Origin: Agromyces bauzanensis
GTDB lineage: Bacteria > Actinomycetota > Actinomycetes > Actinomycetales > Microbacteriaceae
Length of the DNA stretch: 64,000 bases
NCBI RefSeq assembly: GCF_014645655.1
Contig: NZ_BMMD01000001.1
Span: 28,229 to 92,228, forward strand
Reading direction: 5' to 3'
Under the pieces are notes generated by a model. That model was given only the letters and a program-made list of their open reading frames with translations, searched no databases and was not told where the DNA came from. The translations under genes and the position numbers were made by a program. Shown here piece after piece: positions 1 through 8,799 of the stretch (its first letter is position 1; each line of letters begins with the position of its first letter).

Positions 1-107
1 CGGCCCGGGGGCCGGGGCGAGCGCAGCGGTGGGGGCACGCGGCGCGCGGGCGTTGCGCGGTTGCGCGCGCGGCGCGGCGCGCGGCAGTCGCCCGCGGGCG
101 CGGCGGC

Positions 108-113
108 TAGGGT
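108..113 (+). promoter_or_regulatory. -10 element TAGGGT of the ABC-F gene
   Basis: A TANNNT hexamer ends 10 bases before the ATG at 124. The gap holds no purine-rich ribosome binding site, so the transcript would be leaderless or nearly so. The upstream 107 bases are extremely GC-rich and show no recognisable gene. Confidence 0.45.
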
Positions 114-123
114 TGAGCGCGAC

Positions 124-1986
124 ATGGCACACCTCCTCGGCGCCGAGCGCCTGCACCTCGAGTTCCCGACTCGCGTCGTCTTCGACGAGGTCACCCTCGG
201 CATCGACGAGGGCGATCGCATCGGCGTCGTCGGCCGCAACGGCGACGGCAAGTCGACGCTGCTGAAGCTGCTCGCGGGTCGCCTCGAGCCCGACGGCGGG
301 CGGGTCACGCGCCGTCGTGGCATCCGGATCGGCATGCTCGACCAGGCCGACGTCGTCGATCCCGGCAAGACGGTCGCCGAGTCGGTCGTCGGCGGCATCG
401 CGGAGCACGTGTGGGCGGGCGATGCGAAGGTTCGCGACGTCATCGCCGGGCTGCTCGCGGATGTCCCGTGGCACGCGCACATCGCCGCGCTCTCGGGCGG
501 GCAGCGTCGTCGCGCGGGACTTGCGGCGCTGCTCGTGGGCGACTGGGACGTCGTGTTCCTCGACGAGCCCACCAACCACCTCGATGTCGAGGGCATCGCC
601 TGGCTGGCGCGCCACCTGAAGGGCCGGTGGGCGTCGGATGCAGGTGCGCTCGTCGTCGTGACGCACGACCGGTGGTTCCTCGACGAGGTGTGCACCGGCA
701 CGTGGGAGGTGCACGACGGCATCGTCGAGCCGTTCGAGGGCGGGTACGCGGCGTACGTGCTGCAGCGCGTCGAGCGGGACCGAATGGCCGCGGCATCCGA
801 GGCGAAACGGCAGAACCTCATGCGCAAGGAGCTCGCGTGGCTCCGCCGCGGCGCTCCTGCCCGCACGTCGAAGCCGAAGTTCCGCATCGAGGCGGCGAAC
901 CAGCTCATCGGGAACGAGCCGCCGGTTCGCAACCCGGTCGAGCTCAACCGGCTCGCGGTGTCGCGGCTCGGCAGGGATGTCGTCGACCTGCTCGACGTGT
1001 CGGTGGTCTATCCGGTGGTGGATGCCGCTGCCGGCGCCCCGGCCGAGCACATGGTGCTCCACGGCGTCGAGTGGCGCATCGCGCCGGGGGAGCGCACGGG
1101 GATCCTCGGCGTCAACGGCGCGGGCAAGTCGACGCTCCTCGGCCTCGTTACGGGTGCCGTGCAGCCGACCACCGGACGCGTGAAGCGCGGCAAGACCGTG
1201 AAGATCGCGACGCTGAGCCAGGAGCTCGCCGAGCTCGCCGAGTGGGCCGACGAGCGGGTGAGCGCCGTCGTCGCCGAGCAGCGGAGCGCATACCGGGTCG
1301 GCCAGGGCTCCAAGGCGGTCGAGCTCACGCCGGGGCAACTGCTCGAGCGTTTGGGCTTCACGAGCTCGCAGCTCTCGACGCCGGTGAAGAACCTCTCGGG
1401 CGGCCAGAAGCGCCGGCTGCAGCTGCTGCTCATCCTGCTGCAGGAGCCCAACGTGCTCATCCTCGACGAGCCCACCAACGACCTCGACACCGACATGCTC
1501 GCCGCGATCGAGGACCTCCTCGACTCGTGGCCCGGCACCCTCCTCGTGGTCAGCCACGACCGATACCTCATCGAGCGCGTCACCGACCGGCAGTTCGCCA
1601 TCCTCGACGGGCACCTGCGCGACCTGCCGCGCGGCGTGGACCAGTACCTGGAGCTGCGCCGGCAGCAGGCGGATGCCGCGCGGCCGGCGGACTCGGGGCG
1701 GCCGGGTTTCGAGACGCCCGCTGTGCGGACTCCACAGCCGGAGCCGGCTGCGCCGACGCTCACCGGCGCCGAGCGCCGGACGGCGGAGAAGGAGCTGTCG
1801 TCGATCGACCGCCGACTCGACAAGCTCGCGGCCGAGGTCGCCCGGCTGCACGAGCGCCTCGCGGTGCACGACCAGAGCGACTACGCGGGCCTCGCCGTGC
1901 TGGGCGACGGACTGCAGCAGCTCGAGGCATCCGTCGCCGAGCTGGAGACACGCTGGCTCGAAGTGTCCGAGGCGATCGAAGGATGA
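124..1986 (+). CDS. ABC-F family ATPase (Uup-like)
   Basis: Soluble tandem-ATPase protein of 620 residues with no membrane segments, as in the ABC-F group that acts on ribosomes rather than in transport. Seen: a first Walker A GRNGDGKST (an Asp where Ala or Ser is usual), signature LSGGQRRR and Walker B FLDEPTNHLD. A second Walker A GVNGAGKST, signature LSGGQKRR and LILDEPTNDLD follow. The last ~70 residues form a charged, Leu-rich coiled coil like the Uup C-terminal domain. An in-frame extension upstream to base 61 is low-complexity Arg/Ala, so I chose the ATG at 124, which lies just after a TAGGGT promoter hexamer. Family role (ribosome rescue or DNA-related function) is known for relatives only; the exact substrate here is inferred. 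Confidence 0.9.
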   Translation: MAHLLGAERLHLEFPTRVVFDEVTLGIDEGDRIGVVGRNGDGKSTLLKLLAGRLEPDGGRVTRRRGIRIGMLDQADVVDPGKTVAESVVGGIAEHVWAGDAKVRDVIAGLLADVPWHAHIAALSGGQRRRAGLAALLVGDWDVVFLDEPTNHLDVEGIAWLARHLKGRWASDAGALVVVTHDRWFLDEVCTGTWEVHDGIVEPFEGGYAAYVLQRVERDRMAAASEAKRQNLMRKELAWLRRGAPARTSKPKFRIEAANQLIGNEPPVRNPVELNRLAVSRLGRDVVDLLDVSVVYPVVDAAAGAPAEHMVLHGVEWRIAPGERTGILGVNGAGKSTLLGLVTGAVQPTTGRVKRGKTVKIATLSQELAELAEWADERVSAVVAEQRSAYRVGQGSKAVELTPGQLLERLGFTSSQLSTPVKNLSGGQKRRLQLLLILLQEPNVLILDEPTNDLDTDMLAAIEDLLDSWPGTLLVVSHDRYLIERVTDRQFAILDGHLRDLPRGVDQYLELRRQQADAARPADSGRPGFETPAVRTPQPEPAAPTLTGAERRTAEKELSSIDRRLDKLAAEVARLHERLAVHDQSDYAGLAVLGDGLQQLEASVAELETRWLEVSEAIEG

Positions 1987-2183
1987 CGCCGCAGGTGCTG
2001 TGAGGGCCGGGCGGGGTCCGCGCGGCACGAACCCCGGGGGTCGCGGCGCTCGCGTATCACCGGCGGCGGACGGCGGCGTGAGACGGCGGCACTTGTCCTC
2101 CTCACCATCGCGGCACGCCGGTCGGTCCACATCTCGGATGGCCGGATGCCCGCGGCCGGCGCTGTCGGGCAACCATCGTCGGC

Positions 2184-2621
2184 ATGACCCGAATCGACGC
2201 CGACGAGGCCGCCCACCTGCCGATCACGACCGACCACGACGTGGAGGAGCGCGTCGCGGGCCTCCTGCAGCACGCGGTCAGGCGTCAGTGGTGGACGCTC
2301 TACCTGGATGCCGACGACGTGCAGATGCCGCTCATCATGCCGATGGCCGGGTACCCCGATCGACCCGACGAGCCGGGCGGCGACGAGGGAACGGCCGCCC
2401 AACTGCTCGCCGACCGTCTCTCGGTCATCGTGAGGGAGGTCGGGGCGGCGAAGGTGGTGTTCGTGTGGGAACGACCTGGGCGCGCCGAGACGACGCCGGC
2501 CGATCGCGAGTGGGCGGGCGCCCTCGCGGCCGCATGCCGTGCCGAGGGCGTCGTCGTTCGAGCGCAGCTCATCCTCCACGACCGCGGGGTCCGCTGGCTC
2601 GCACCCGACGACTACGCGTGA
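2184..2621 (+). CDS. conserved hypothetical protein, 145 aa
   Basis: Small soluble acidic protein that I do not recognise. It has a Trp-rich start (RRQWWTLYLDADDVQMPL), a central alpha/beta stretch ending in AAKVVFVWERPG, and an Arg-rich end (AQLILHDRGVRWLAPDDYA). No signal peptide or membrane segment is visible. Codon use matches the neighbours and the open frame is clean, so it is very likely a real gene. The 197 bases before it hold nothing I can identify. It converges on the MarR gene with a 35-base gap. No function is assigned. Confidence 0.75.
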   Translation: MTRIDADEAAHLPITTDHDVEERVAGLLQHAVRRQWWTLYLDADDVQMPLIMPMAGYPDRPDEPGGDEGTAAQLLADRLSVIVREVGAAKVVFVWERPGRAETTPADREWAGALAAACRAEGVVVRAQLILHDRGVRWLAPDDYA

Positions 2622-2656
2622 CCGGTGGAGGGCACGGCCTCGAACCGCGGCCCGCC

Positions 2657-3148
2657 TCAGTCGAATCCGAGGCTCAGCTTCCGCAGCAGTCCCGAAAGCC
2701 GCTTCTGCTCCGCCGCGGGCAGCTCCGCGAGGAGCTCAGCCTCGGCGTCGACGAGCCGTGTGATCGCGGCATCCACGCGCGTGAGGCCGGCGGGGGTCAT
2801 CTCGACCAGGATGCCGCGGCCGTCGTGCGGGTCGGTCTGGCGGGTGACGAGGCCGCGATCGACGAGCCGGTCGATGCGGTTCGTCATGGTGCCGCTCGAG
2901 ACCAGCGTCTGCTGCAGCAGCTGCTTGGGCGAAAGCCGATAGGGAGCACCCGCACGCCGCAGGGCCGAGAGCACGTCGAACTCGCTCGACTCGAGCTCCG
3001 AGCGCGTGAACGCCTGCCGACGCGCGCGATCGAGGTGCTTCGACAGGCGCGCGACGCGCGACAGCACCTGCAGGGGCGCGAAGTCGAGGTCGGGGCGCTC
3101 GCGCTCCCAGTCGCGCACGATCCGGTCGACCTCGTCAGCTTCCGTCAT
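2657..3148 (-). CDS. MarR family transcriptional regulator
   Basis: Winged-helix repressor of 163 residues. The N-terminal helix is followed by LESSEFDVLSALRR and a recognition region SPKQLLQQTLVSSGTMTNRIDRLVDRGLV. The wing contains DPHDGRGILVEMTPAG, the classical MarR DxRxxxV/L T-x-x-G motif. A C-terminal dimerisation helix rich in Leu and Glu ends the protein. The start at 3148 is favoured over an ATG seven codons upstream because GATAAT lies 6 bases before it. MarR proteins usually control a nearby gene and respond to phenolic or lipophilic ligands; the target here is not evident, as the next gene on this strand is far away. Confidence 0.88.
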   Translation of the reverse strand: MTEADEVDRIVRDWERERPDLDFAPLQVLSRVARLSKHLDRARRQAFTRSELESSEFDVLSALRRAGAPYRLSPKQLLQQTLVSSGTMTNRIDRLVDRGLVTRQTDPHDGRGILVEMTPAGLTRVDAAITRLVDAEAELLAELPAAEQKRLSGLLRKLSLGFD

Positions 3149-3154
3149 CCCGCC

Positions 3155-3160
3155 ATTATC
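3155..3160 (-). promoter_or_regulatory. -10 element GATAAT of the MarR gene
   Basis: Read on the minus strand this is GATAAT, six bases before the ATG at 3148. The spacing fits a leaderless transcript and helps decide the start codon. Confidence 0.45.
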
Positions 3161-3300
3161 CCGTCGCATGATGGGCGGATGCCCCCGTGGCGGCGGGCAG
3201 TGGGCGCGAGTCGCGAGGTCGCTCGCGGGCGAGCGGAAGCCCCGGGCACCCCCATGCGCCATGGCAGACTGGTTGGCGCGCAGGGCCCCACCCCTCGCGG

Positions 3301-3372
3301 TCCGCCATGGTGTAACGGCAGCACGACAGCCTTTGGAGCTGTGAGGACCAGGTTCGAATCCTGGTGGCGGAG
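3301..3372 (+). tRNA. tRNA-Gln (anticodon TTG)
   Basis: Full cloverleaf by eye: the acceptor stem 3301-3307 pairs with 3365-3371, the anticodon stem closes a CTTTGGA loop with anticodon TTG, and the T arm is CCAGG-TTCGAAT-CCTGG. The discriminator is G at 3372. CCA is not encoded. The glmU start codon follows after one base. Confidence 0.95.
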
Positions 3373-3373
3373 C

Positions 3374-4816
3374 ATGGATCAACAACTCGCCATCATCGTC
3401 CTCGCCGCCGGGCAAGGCACGCGCATGAAGTCGGCCACCCCGAAGCTCCTGCACCCGCTCGCCGGGTCGCCGATCGTCTCGCACGTGCTCCGCACCGCGC
3501 AGGCGCTCGACGCCGCGCACGTCATCGCGGTCGTGCGCCACGAGCGCGACCGGGTCGCCGCGGAGGTCGAGGCCACGCTCCCCGGCTGCGTCGTCGTCGA
3601 CCAGGACGAGATCCCCGGCACCGGCCGAGCGGTCGAGCAGGCGCTCGCCGCGCTCCCCGCCGACTTCAAGGGCGAGGTGCTCGTGCTGAACGGCGACGTG
3701 CCGCTCCTCGATGCCGGAACCCTCGCCGCCTTCCTCGAGCAGCACCGCGGCCACGCCGCGCAGGCATCCGTGCTCTCGGCCGTCTACGACGACCCGAGCG
3801 GCTACGGGCGCATCGTGCGCGACGAGCGTGGCGCGTTCCACCGCATCGTCGAGCAGAAGGACGCGACCGACGACGAGCGTGGCATCGCCGAGATCAACGC
3901 GGGCATCTACGCCTTCGGCGCCGGTGCGCTGCGCGACCAGCTCGCCAACCTCACGACCGACAATGCGCAGGGCGAGAAGTACCTGACCGACGTCATCCAG
4001 CACCTGCGCGAGGCGGGCAGCGAGGTCGAGGCGGTGCCCGTGGTGCAGCCGTGGCTCGTCGCGGGCATCAACGACCGCGCGCAGCTGTCCGAGACCGCCG
4101 CGCGACTCAACGCGCTCATCGTGCGCGGGTGGCAGCTGAACGGCGTCACCATCGAGGACCCGGCCACCACGTGGATCGACCTAGACGTGAAGATCGAACC
4201 CGACGTGACCATCCGCCCGGGCACGCAGCTGAAGGGGGCCACGGTCATCGCGACCGGCGCCGTCGTCGGCCCCGACACGACCCTCGTCGACAGCGAGGTC
4301 GGCGCGAACGCCGAGGTGAAGCGCACGGATGCCACGTTGTCGGTCATCGGGGCGGGGGCATCCGTCGGTCCATTCGCCTTCCTCCGACCGGGCACCGTGC
4401 TCGGTGCCGACGGCAAGATCGGCACGTTCGTCGAGACGAAGAACGCGAGGATCGGCACCGGCAGCAAGGTGCCGCACCTCACCTACGTGGGCGACGCGAC
4501 GATCGGGGAGGACTCGAACATCGGCGCAGGCTCGATCTTCGCCAACTACGACGGCGTGCGGAAGCACCACTCCGACGTCGGCTCGCACGTGAAGACCGGC
4601 GCGCACGGCGTGTTCGTCGCGCCCGTTAGGATTGGCGACGGGGCCTACACGGGCGCCGGCACCGTCGTCCGCCACGACATCCCCGCGGGCGCGCTCGGCG
4701 TGAACGTGGCACCCCAACGCAACATCGAGGGATGGGTCCGGAAGCACCGGTCCGGCACCGCGGCGGCACAGGCAGCCGAGGTCGCCGAAGCGGCATCCGG
4801 TCCCGTCGAAGACTGA
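3374..4816 (+). CDS. glmU: bifunctional UDP-GlcNAc pyrophosphorylase / GlcN-1-P acetyltransferase
   Basis: Makes UDP-N-acetylglucosamine for peptidoglycan in the cytoplasm, by acetylation of glucosamine-1-phosphate and then uridylyl transfer. The 480 residues are normal for GlmU. The N-terminal uridyltransferase domain carries LAAGQGTRMKS (residues 10-20) and VLNGDVPLLD. The C-terminal left-handed beta helix has hexapeptide repeats and the acetyltransferase stretch ETKNARIGTGSKVPHLTYVGDA. The ATG is one base after the tRNA-Gln gene, so the only Shine-Dalgarno-like sequence (GGCGGA, 3366-3371) lies inside the tRNA acceptor stem. It leads a run of same-strand genes with prs and an acyl-CoA ligase. 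Confidence 0.96.
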   Translation: MDQQLAIIVLAAGQGTRMKSATPKLLHPLAGSPIVSHVLRTAQALDAAHVIAVVRHERDRVAAEVEATLPGCVVVDQDEIPGTGRAVEQALAALPADFKGEVLVLNGDVPLLDAGTLAAFLEQHRGHAAQASVLSAVYDDPSGYGRIVRDERGAFHRIVEQKDATDDERGIAEINAGIYAFGAGALRDQLANLTTDNAQGEKYLTDVIQHLREAGSEVEAVPVVQPWLVAGINDRAQLSETAARLNALIVRGWQLNGVTIEDPATTWIDLDVKIEPDVTIRPGTQLKGATVIATGAVVGPDTTLVDSEVGANAEVKRTDATLSVIGAGASVGPFAFLRPGTVLGADGKIGTFVETKNARIGTGSKVPHLTYVGDATIGEDSNIGAGSIFANYDGVRKHHSDVGSHVKTGAHGVFVAPVRIGDGAYTGAGTVVRHDIPAGALGVNVAPQRNIEGWVRKHRSGTAAAQAAEVAEAASGPVED

Positions 4817-4851
4817 CGCACCGGTCGAGGCTGGTGGAGAGGACAGGCCAG

Positions 4852-5829
4852 ATGGCTGGAATCGAGACCACCGGATCGAAGCGGCTCGTGCTCGTGAGTG
4901 GACGGGCCCACCCCGAGCTCGCCGAGCAGATCGCGGCGGAACTCGGCACCGAGCTCATGCCCACCGACGCGCGCACGTTCGCGAATGGCGAGCTCTACGC
5001 CCGCTACGACGAGAGCGTGCGCGGCACCGATGCCTTCGTCATCCAGTCGCACGCCACGCCGATCAACGAGTGGCTCATGGAGCAGCTCATCATGGTCGAT
5101 GCGCTGAAGCGCGCCTCCGCGAAGCGCATCACGGTGGTCTCGCCGTTCTACCCGTACGCCCGCCAGGACAAGAAGGGCCGCGGCCGTGAGCCGATCTCGG
5201 CACGGCTGGTGGCCGACCTCTACAAGGCCGCCGGTGCCGACCGCATCATGTCGATCGACCTGCACGCCGCGCAGATCCAGGGCTTCTTCGACGGGCCCGT
5301 CGACCACCTGTTCGCCATGCCCGTGCTGCTCGAGCACTTCCGCCAGCTCCTCGACCCGCAGACCCTCACGGTCGTCTCGCCCGACATGGGCCGCGTGCGC
5401 GTCGCCGACATCTGGAGCGACAAGCTCGGCGCACCGCTCGCGATCATCCACAAGCGACGCGACCCGCTGGTGCCCAACGAGGTGTCGGTGCACGAGATCG
5501 TCGGCACCGTCGAGGGGCGCGTGTGCCTCATCGTCGACGACCTCATCGACACCGGCCGCACCATCGTGAAGGCCGCCGAGGCGCTCAAGGCCAACGGCGC
5601 GATCGGCGTCGTGGTCGCCGCGACGCACGCCGTGCTCTCGACACCGGCGGTCGACATCCTGCAGGACGAGTCGATCGACCGCGTCGTCGTCACCGACACC
5701 CTGCCCGTCCCCGAGTCCAAACGTTGGGACCGCCTCACGGTGCTGCCCATCGCCCCACTCCTCGCGCGCGCGATCCGCGAGGTCTTCGAGGACGGCTCGG
5801 TCACGAGCATGTTCGACGGCGCGGCCTGA
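4852..5829 (+). CDS. prs: ribose-phosphate pyrophosphokinase
   Basis: Forms PRPP from ribose-5-phosphate and ATP for nucleotide, His and Trp synthesis. The 325 residues include the flexible-loop region DKKGRGREPISARL, the signature DLHAAQIQGFFDGPVDHLF and the PRPP loop DDLIDTGRT near residue 229. The ATG at 4852 is preceded by GGAGAGG. It sits 35 bases after glmU, the usual actinobacterial order. A broken second copy of the 3' half lies at 30.0-30.5 kb, so this is the only intact prs in the window. Confidence 0.96.
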   Translation: MAGIETTGSKRLVLVSGRAHPELAEQIAAELGTELMPTDARTFANGELYARYDESVRGTDAFVIQSHATPINEWLMEQLIMVDALKRASAKRITVVSPFYPYARQDKKGRGREPISARLVADLYKAAGADRIMSIDLHAAQIQGFFDGPVDHLFAMPVLLEHFRQLLDPQTLTVVSPDMGRVRVADIWSDKLGAPLAIIHKRRDPLVPNEVSVHEIVGTVEGRVCLIVDDLIDTGRTIVKAAEALKANGAIGVVVAATHAVLSTPAVDILQDESIDRVVVTDTLPVPESKRWDRLTVLPIAPLLARAIREVFEDGSVTSMFDGAA

Positions 5830-5836
5830 GGCGACC

Positions 5837-7537
5837 ATGGCCATCACGACCCCGCGACCCTGGCTCTCGAGCTACGCCGACGGCGTGCCCCATGACATCG
5901 AACCCCAGCAGGGCTCGCTCTACGACCTCCTGCACGGCTCCGTCGAGCAGTACGGCCAGAACGTCGCGCTCGAGTTCTTCGGCGCCACCACCACCTACGC
6001 GGAACTCGGCGCACAGGTGGAGCGTGCCGCCGAAGGGCTGCGCCTCCTCGGCGTGCAGAAGGGCGACCCCGTCGCCATCGTGCTCCCGAACTGCCCGCAG
6101 CACGTCGTCGCGTTCTACGCGGTGCTGCGCCTGGGCGCCATCGTCGTCGAGCACAACCCGCTCTACACCCCGCGCGAGTTGCGCCACCAGTTCGAGGACC
6201 ACGGCGCCCGCCTCGTGATCGCGTGGGACAAGGTGGTCGACTCCATCCAGGCCCTCCCCGCAGACCTCGCGGTGCGGCACATCGTCTCGGTCGACCTCAC
6301 CCGCGCCATGCCCCTCGTCACGCGTGCCCTGCTCCGGCTGCCCGTGGCCACGGCGCGCGAGTCGAGGTCGGCGCTCACCACGAAGGTGCGCGGCACCATG
6401 CCGTGGCAGCGGCTCGTGGCATCCGACCCCATCGAGCCGCACATCATCGCGCCCGGACCTGACGACGTCGCGGTCATCCAGTACACGAGCGGCACCACCG
6501 GGAACCCCAAGGGGGCCGTGCTGTCGCACGCGAACCTCGGCGTGAACGCCGCGCAGGCGAGGGCGTGGGTGCCCCAGGTCGAGCGCGGCACGTCGGTCGT
6601 GTACGCCGTGCTGCCGATGTTCCACGCCTACGGGCTGACGCTCTGCCTGACCTTCGCCATGAGCATGGGATCGCGACTCGTCCTGTTCCCCAGGTTCGAC
6701 CCCGAGCTCGTGCTGAAGGTCGTGAAGCAGCACCCGCCGACGTTCCTGCCGGCCGTGCCGCCCATCTACGATCGCCTCACGAAGGCCGCCGCCGAGGCGG
6801 GCGTCTCGCTCCGGGGCATCCGGATCGCCATCTCGGGCGCCATGCCGCTCTCGGCCGACGTGGTCGAGCCGTGGGAGGCCGCGACCGGCGGGTACCTCGT
6901 CGAGGGCTACGGGCTCTCGGAGTGCTCCCCGGTGCTCATGGCCAACCCGGTGTCGCCGCATCGCAGGGCGGGCACCGTCGGCCTGCCGCTGCCGTCGACC
7001 GAGGCGCGTGTCGTCGACCCCGACGCCCCGACGGTCGATCGTGAGCCCGGCACCGAGGGTGAGCTCGTCGTGCGCGGCCCGCAGGTGTTCTCGGGCTACT
7101 GGCGCAAGCCGGAGGAGACCGAGGCGGTGTTCGTCGACGACCCCGCGGGCGGCGCGCCCTGGTTCCGCACGGGCGACGTCGTCTCGATCGACGACGACGG
7201 GTTCGTGCGCATCGTCGACCGCATCAAGGAACTCATCATCACGGGCGGGTTCAACGTCGCCCCGAGCGAGGTCGAGGAGGCGATCCGCCACCACCCCGAC
7301 GTGGAGGACTGCGCCGTCGTGGGCCTGCCCGACGAGCGGTCGGGCGAGGAAGTCGTCGCCGTCGTGGTACTGAAGCAGGGCGCGACCTTCGACGGCGACG
7401 CGATCCGCGAGTTCGTTCGCGACCGACTCACGCCCTACAAGGTGCCCCGCCGTGTCGTGCAGGCCGATGACCTGCCGCGCTCGCTGATCGGCAAGGTGCT
7501 GCGCCGCCAGGTGCGCAACGGCCTCCTGGCCGGGTGA
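5837..7537 (+). CDS. long-chain fatty acid-CoA ligase (AMP-binding)
   Basis: Adenylate-forming enzyme of 566 residues. It has the P-loop TSGTTGNPKGA near residue 216, the VEGYGLSECSP motif, the ATP-binding FRTGDVVSIDDDGFVRIVDR and a C-terminal Lys motif (SLIGKVLRR). Relatives activate fatty acids as acyl-AMP and then acyl-CoA. It starts 7 bases after prs and overlaps the next gene by 4 bases, so it is probably co-transcribed from glmU or prs. The chain-length preference cannot be read from sequence, and a role other than beta-oxidation (lipid recycling) is possible. Confidence 0.88.
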   Translation: MAITTPRPWLSSYADGVPHDIEPQQGSLYDLLHGSVEQYGQNVALEFFGATTTYAELGAQVERAAEGLRLLGVQKGDPVAIVLPNCPQHVVAFYAVLRLGAIVVEHNPLYTPRELRHQFEDHGARLVIAWDKVVDSIQALPADLAVRHIVSVDLTRAMPLVTRALLRLPVATARESRSALTTKVRGTMPWQRLVASDPIEPHIIAPGPDDVAVIQYTSGTTGNPKGAVLSHANLGVNAAQARAWVPQVERGTSVVYAVLPMFHAYGLTLCLTFAMSMGSRLVLFPRFDPELVLKVVKQHPPTFLPAVPPIYDRLTKAAAEAGVSLRGIRIAISGAMPLSADVVEPWEAATGGYLVEGYGLSECSPVLMANPVSPHRRAGTVGLPLPSTEARVVDPDAPTVDREPGTEGELVVRGPQVFSGYWRKPEETEAVFVDDPAGGAPWFRTGDVVSIDDDGFVRIVDRIKELIITGGFNVAPSEVEEAIRHHPDVEDCAVVGLPDERSGEEVVAVVVLKQGATFDGDAIREFVRDRLTPYKVPRRVVQADDLPRSLIGKVLRRQVRNGLLAG

Positions 7538-8067
7538 CCGGAAGCGTCGTGTCGTTCCTCTCCGCCGACGCCGCGCGAGCACTCGAGCGGCTTTCCGCGC
7601 TCGAGGCCGGTGAGGCGGGGGAGGCGGATGCCGCGCCGCTCGACCGGCTCCGCGGCATCCGCTCGCTCGTCGTCGCCCTCGAGGCCGACCCGGCAGCTCT
7701 GCGGGCGGTGCGCGACGCGCTCGATGCGGGCGCGACGTGGGACGAGGTGGCGGATGCTGCCGGCCTCAGCCCGTCGGCCGCGAAGTACCGCTGGGCGGGC
7801 GACGACGACGCCATCGCAATCCGCCAGGAGGCGAGCCGCAGGCGCAAGCGCGATCGCCCGTCGAGCGCTCCCACCGACCTTCCGGGACTGTCGGTCTCGG
7901 AGGCCGCCAAGCGGCTGGGGGTCACCCCGCAGGCGATCTACCAGCGCGTCAACCGTGGACTGCTGCGGGCCGCGACGGTCGAGCTGGCCGACGGACGCTC
8001 GTACAAGCGGGTGTTCCCCGACGAGGGGCCCGCGCCCGACGAGGGGCCCGCGCCTGACGAGCAGTGA
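7534..8067 (+). CDS. HTH DNA-binding protein
   Basis: A 177-residue protein whose GTG start overlaps the ligase stop (GTGA), implying translational coupling. Two helix-turn-helix-like segments are visible: ATWDEVADAAGLSPSAAKYRW (residues ~69-89) and LSVSEAAKRLGVTPQAIYQRV (~112-132). They are joined by a basic linker (RRRKRDRP). This resembles actinobacterial AsnC/MerR-like helix-turn-helix proteins of unknown target. The C-terminus is a short acidic tail of FPDEGPAPDEGPAPDEQ built from an 18-base tandem repeat. The function as a regulator is inferred from the folds only. Confidence 0.75.
   Translation: MTGSVVSFLSADAARALERLSALEAGEAGEADAAPLDRLRGIRSLVVALEADPAALRAVRDALDAGATWDEVADAAGLSPSAAKYRWAGDDDAIAIRQEASRRRKRDRPSSAPTDLPGLSVSEAAKRLGVTPQAIYQRVNRGLLRAATVELADGRSYKRVFPDEGPAPDEGPAPDEQ
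8017..8061 (+). repeat. 18-base tandem repeat in the HTH gene tail
   Basis: Two perfect copies of an 18-base unit (8017-8034, 8035-8052) and half a diverged third encode PDEGPA repeats at the C-terminus. The unit keeps frame, so copy-number change would vary tail length without breaking the gene. Confidence 0.85.
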
Positions 8068-8076
8068 ACGGCGGGC

Positions 8077-8439
8077 TCAGGCGTCGCGCTCGTTCTCGCC
8101 GATGAACCGCGGTGCGCCCGGCAGGAGTCCGAGCTCGGCGATGAGCGTCTCGCTGCCGTTCCCGGCGACGGCGAAGCACTGCCACCCCGGGCCGCCCCAT
8201 GCGAACAGGTCGAAGGCGACGCGCGCCCCCGCGGCATCCGTGTCGTAGGCGGCGACGGACACCGCGCACGCACGCTGCGCCGCCGAGTGCGCGACCCCGT
8301 ACATCGAGAGCACGATCGGGAGCACGAGCGCACCGAGCGCGACCAGCACCGCGATGCGAAGCGCACGTCGGCGTCGCTCGCCGTAGACCGGCCCGTCGTC
8401 GTGCGGCTCGCCGTCGAGCTCGGGGAACCGGTCGCTCAC
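8077..8439 (-). CDS. small membrane protein, hypothetical
   Basis: A 120-residue protein with one strong membrane segment (RIAVLVALGALVLPIVLSMY) after an acidic then Arg-rich N-terminus (ERRRRALR). An extracytoplasmic domain of about 70 residues follows with two Cys (QRACAVSV and GPGWQCFAV) that could form a disulphide. The GTG start at 8439 overlaps the stop of the DUF202 gene upstream (GTGA), so the three genes 9153 to 8077 form one minus-strand operon. I do not recognise a family and assign no function. Confidence 0.7.
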   Translation of the reverse strand: MSDRFPELDGEPHDDGPVYGERRRRALRIAVLVALGALVLPIVLSMYGVAHSAAQRACAVSVAAYDTDAAGARVAFDLFAWGGPGWQCFAVAGNGSETLIAELGLLPGAPRFIGENERDA

Positions 8440-8771
8440 GAGGGCATCACCAACACGGAGGCCACGCCGCCGGCGCTCGCCGCGAGCGTCGCCGCCGCGA
8501 CGCCGATGAGGGCGCCGCGCGGCGGCGAGATGACGAGCCTCTCGCCCGACAGCTGTCGCCGGCGCACCGTGCCGATCGCGAAGGCCGCACCGGATGCCGC
8601 GAACAGCAGCACCCCGATCGCCACGAGCCACGGTTCGCCGGCCACGAACCCCGCGCGGATCGACAGCAGCGCATTCACCGCGATGGCGAGCGCGGTGCGC
8701 GTCCAGGCGAGCGCGGTGCGTTCGGGCTGGAGCCCCGGATCGCCCGTCGCATCGATCACGTGCGGGCGCAT
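8436..8771 (-). CDS. DUF202 family membrane protein
   Basis: Protein of 111 residues with the DUF202 pattern: an N-terminal PGLQPERTALAWTRTALAIAV helix, then two further membrane helices (EPWLVAIGVLLFAASGAAFAI and ALIGVAAATLAASAGGVA). The ATG at 8771 is preceded by AGGGCGG. It overlaps the downstream gene by 4 bases and lies 28 bases after a second DUF202 gene. The two are paralogues sharing the ERT-LAW-RTAL motif and may form a hetero-oligomer, as paired YidH-like proteins often occur together. Function of the family is unknown. Confidence 0.85.
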   Translation of the reverse strand: MRPHVIDATGDPGLQPERTALAWTRTALAIAVNALLSIRAGFVAGEPWLVAIGVLLFAASGAAFAIGTVRRRQLSGERLVISPPRGALIGVAAATLAASAGGVASVLVMPS

Positions 8772-8799
8772 GCCGTCCGCCCTGGGTTCCCGTGCCGGG

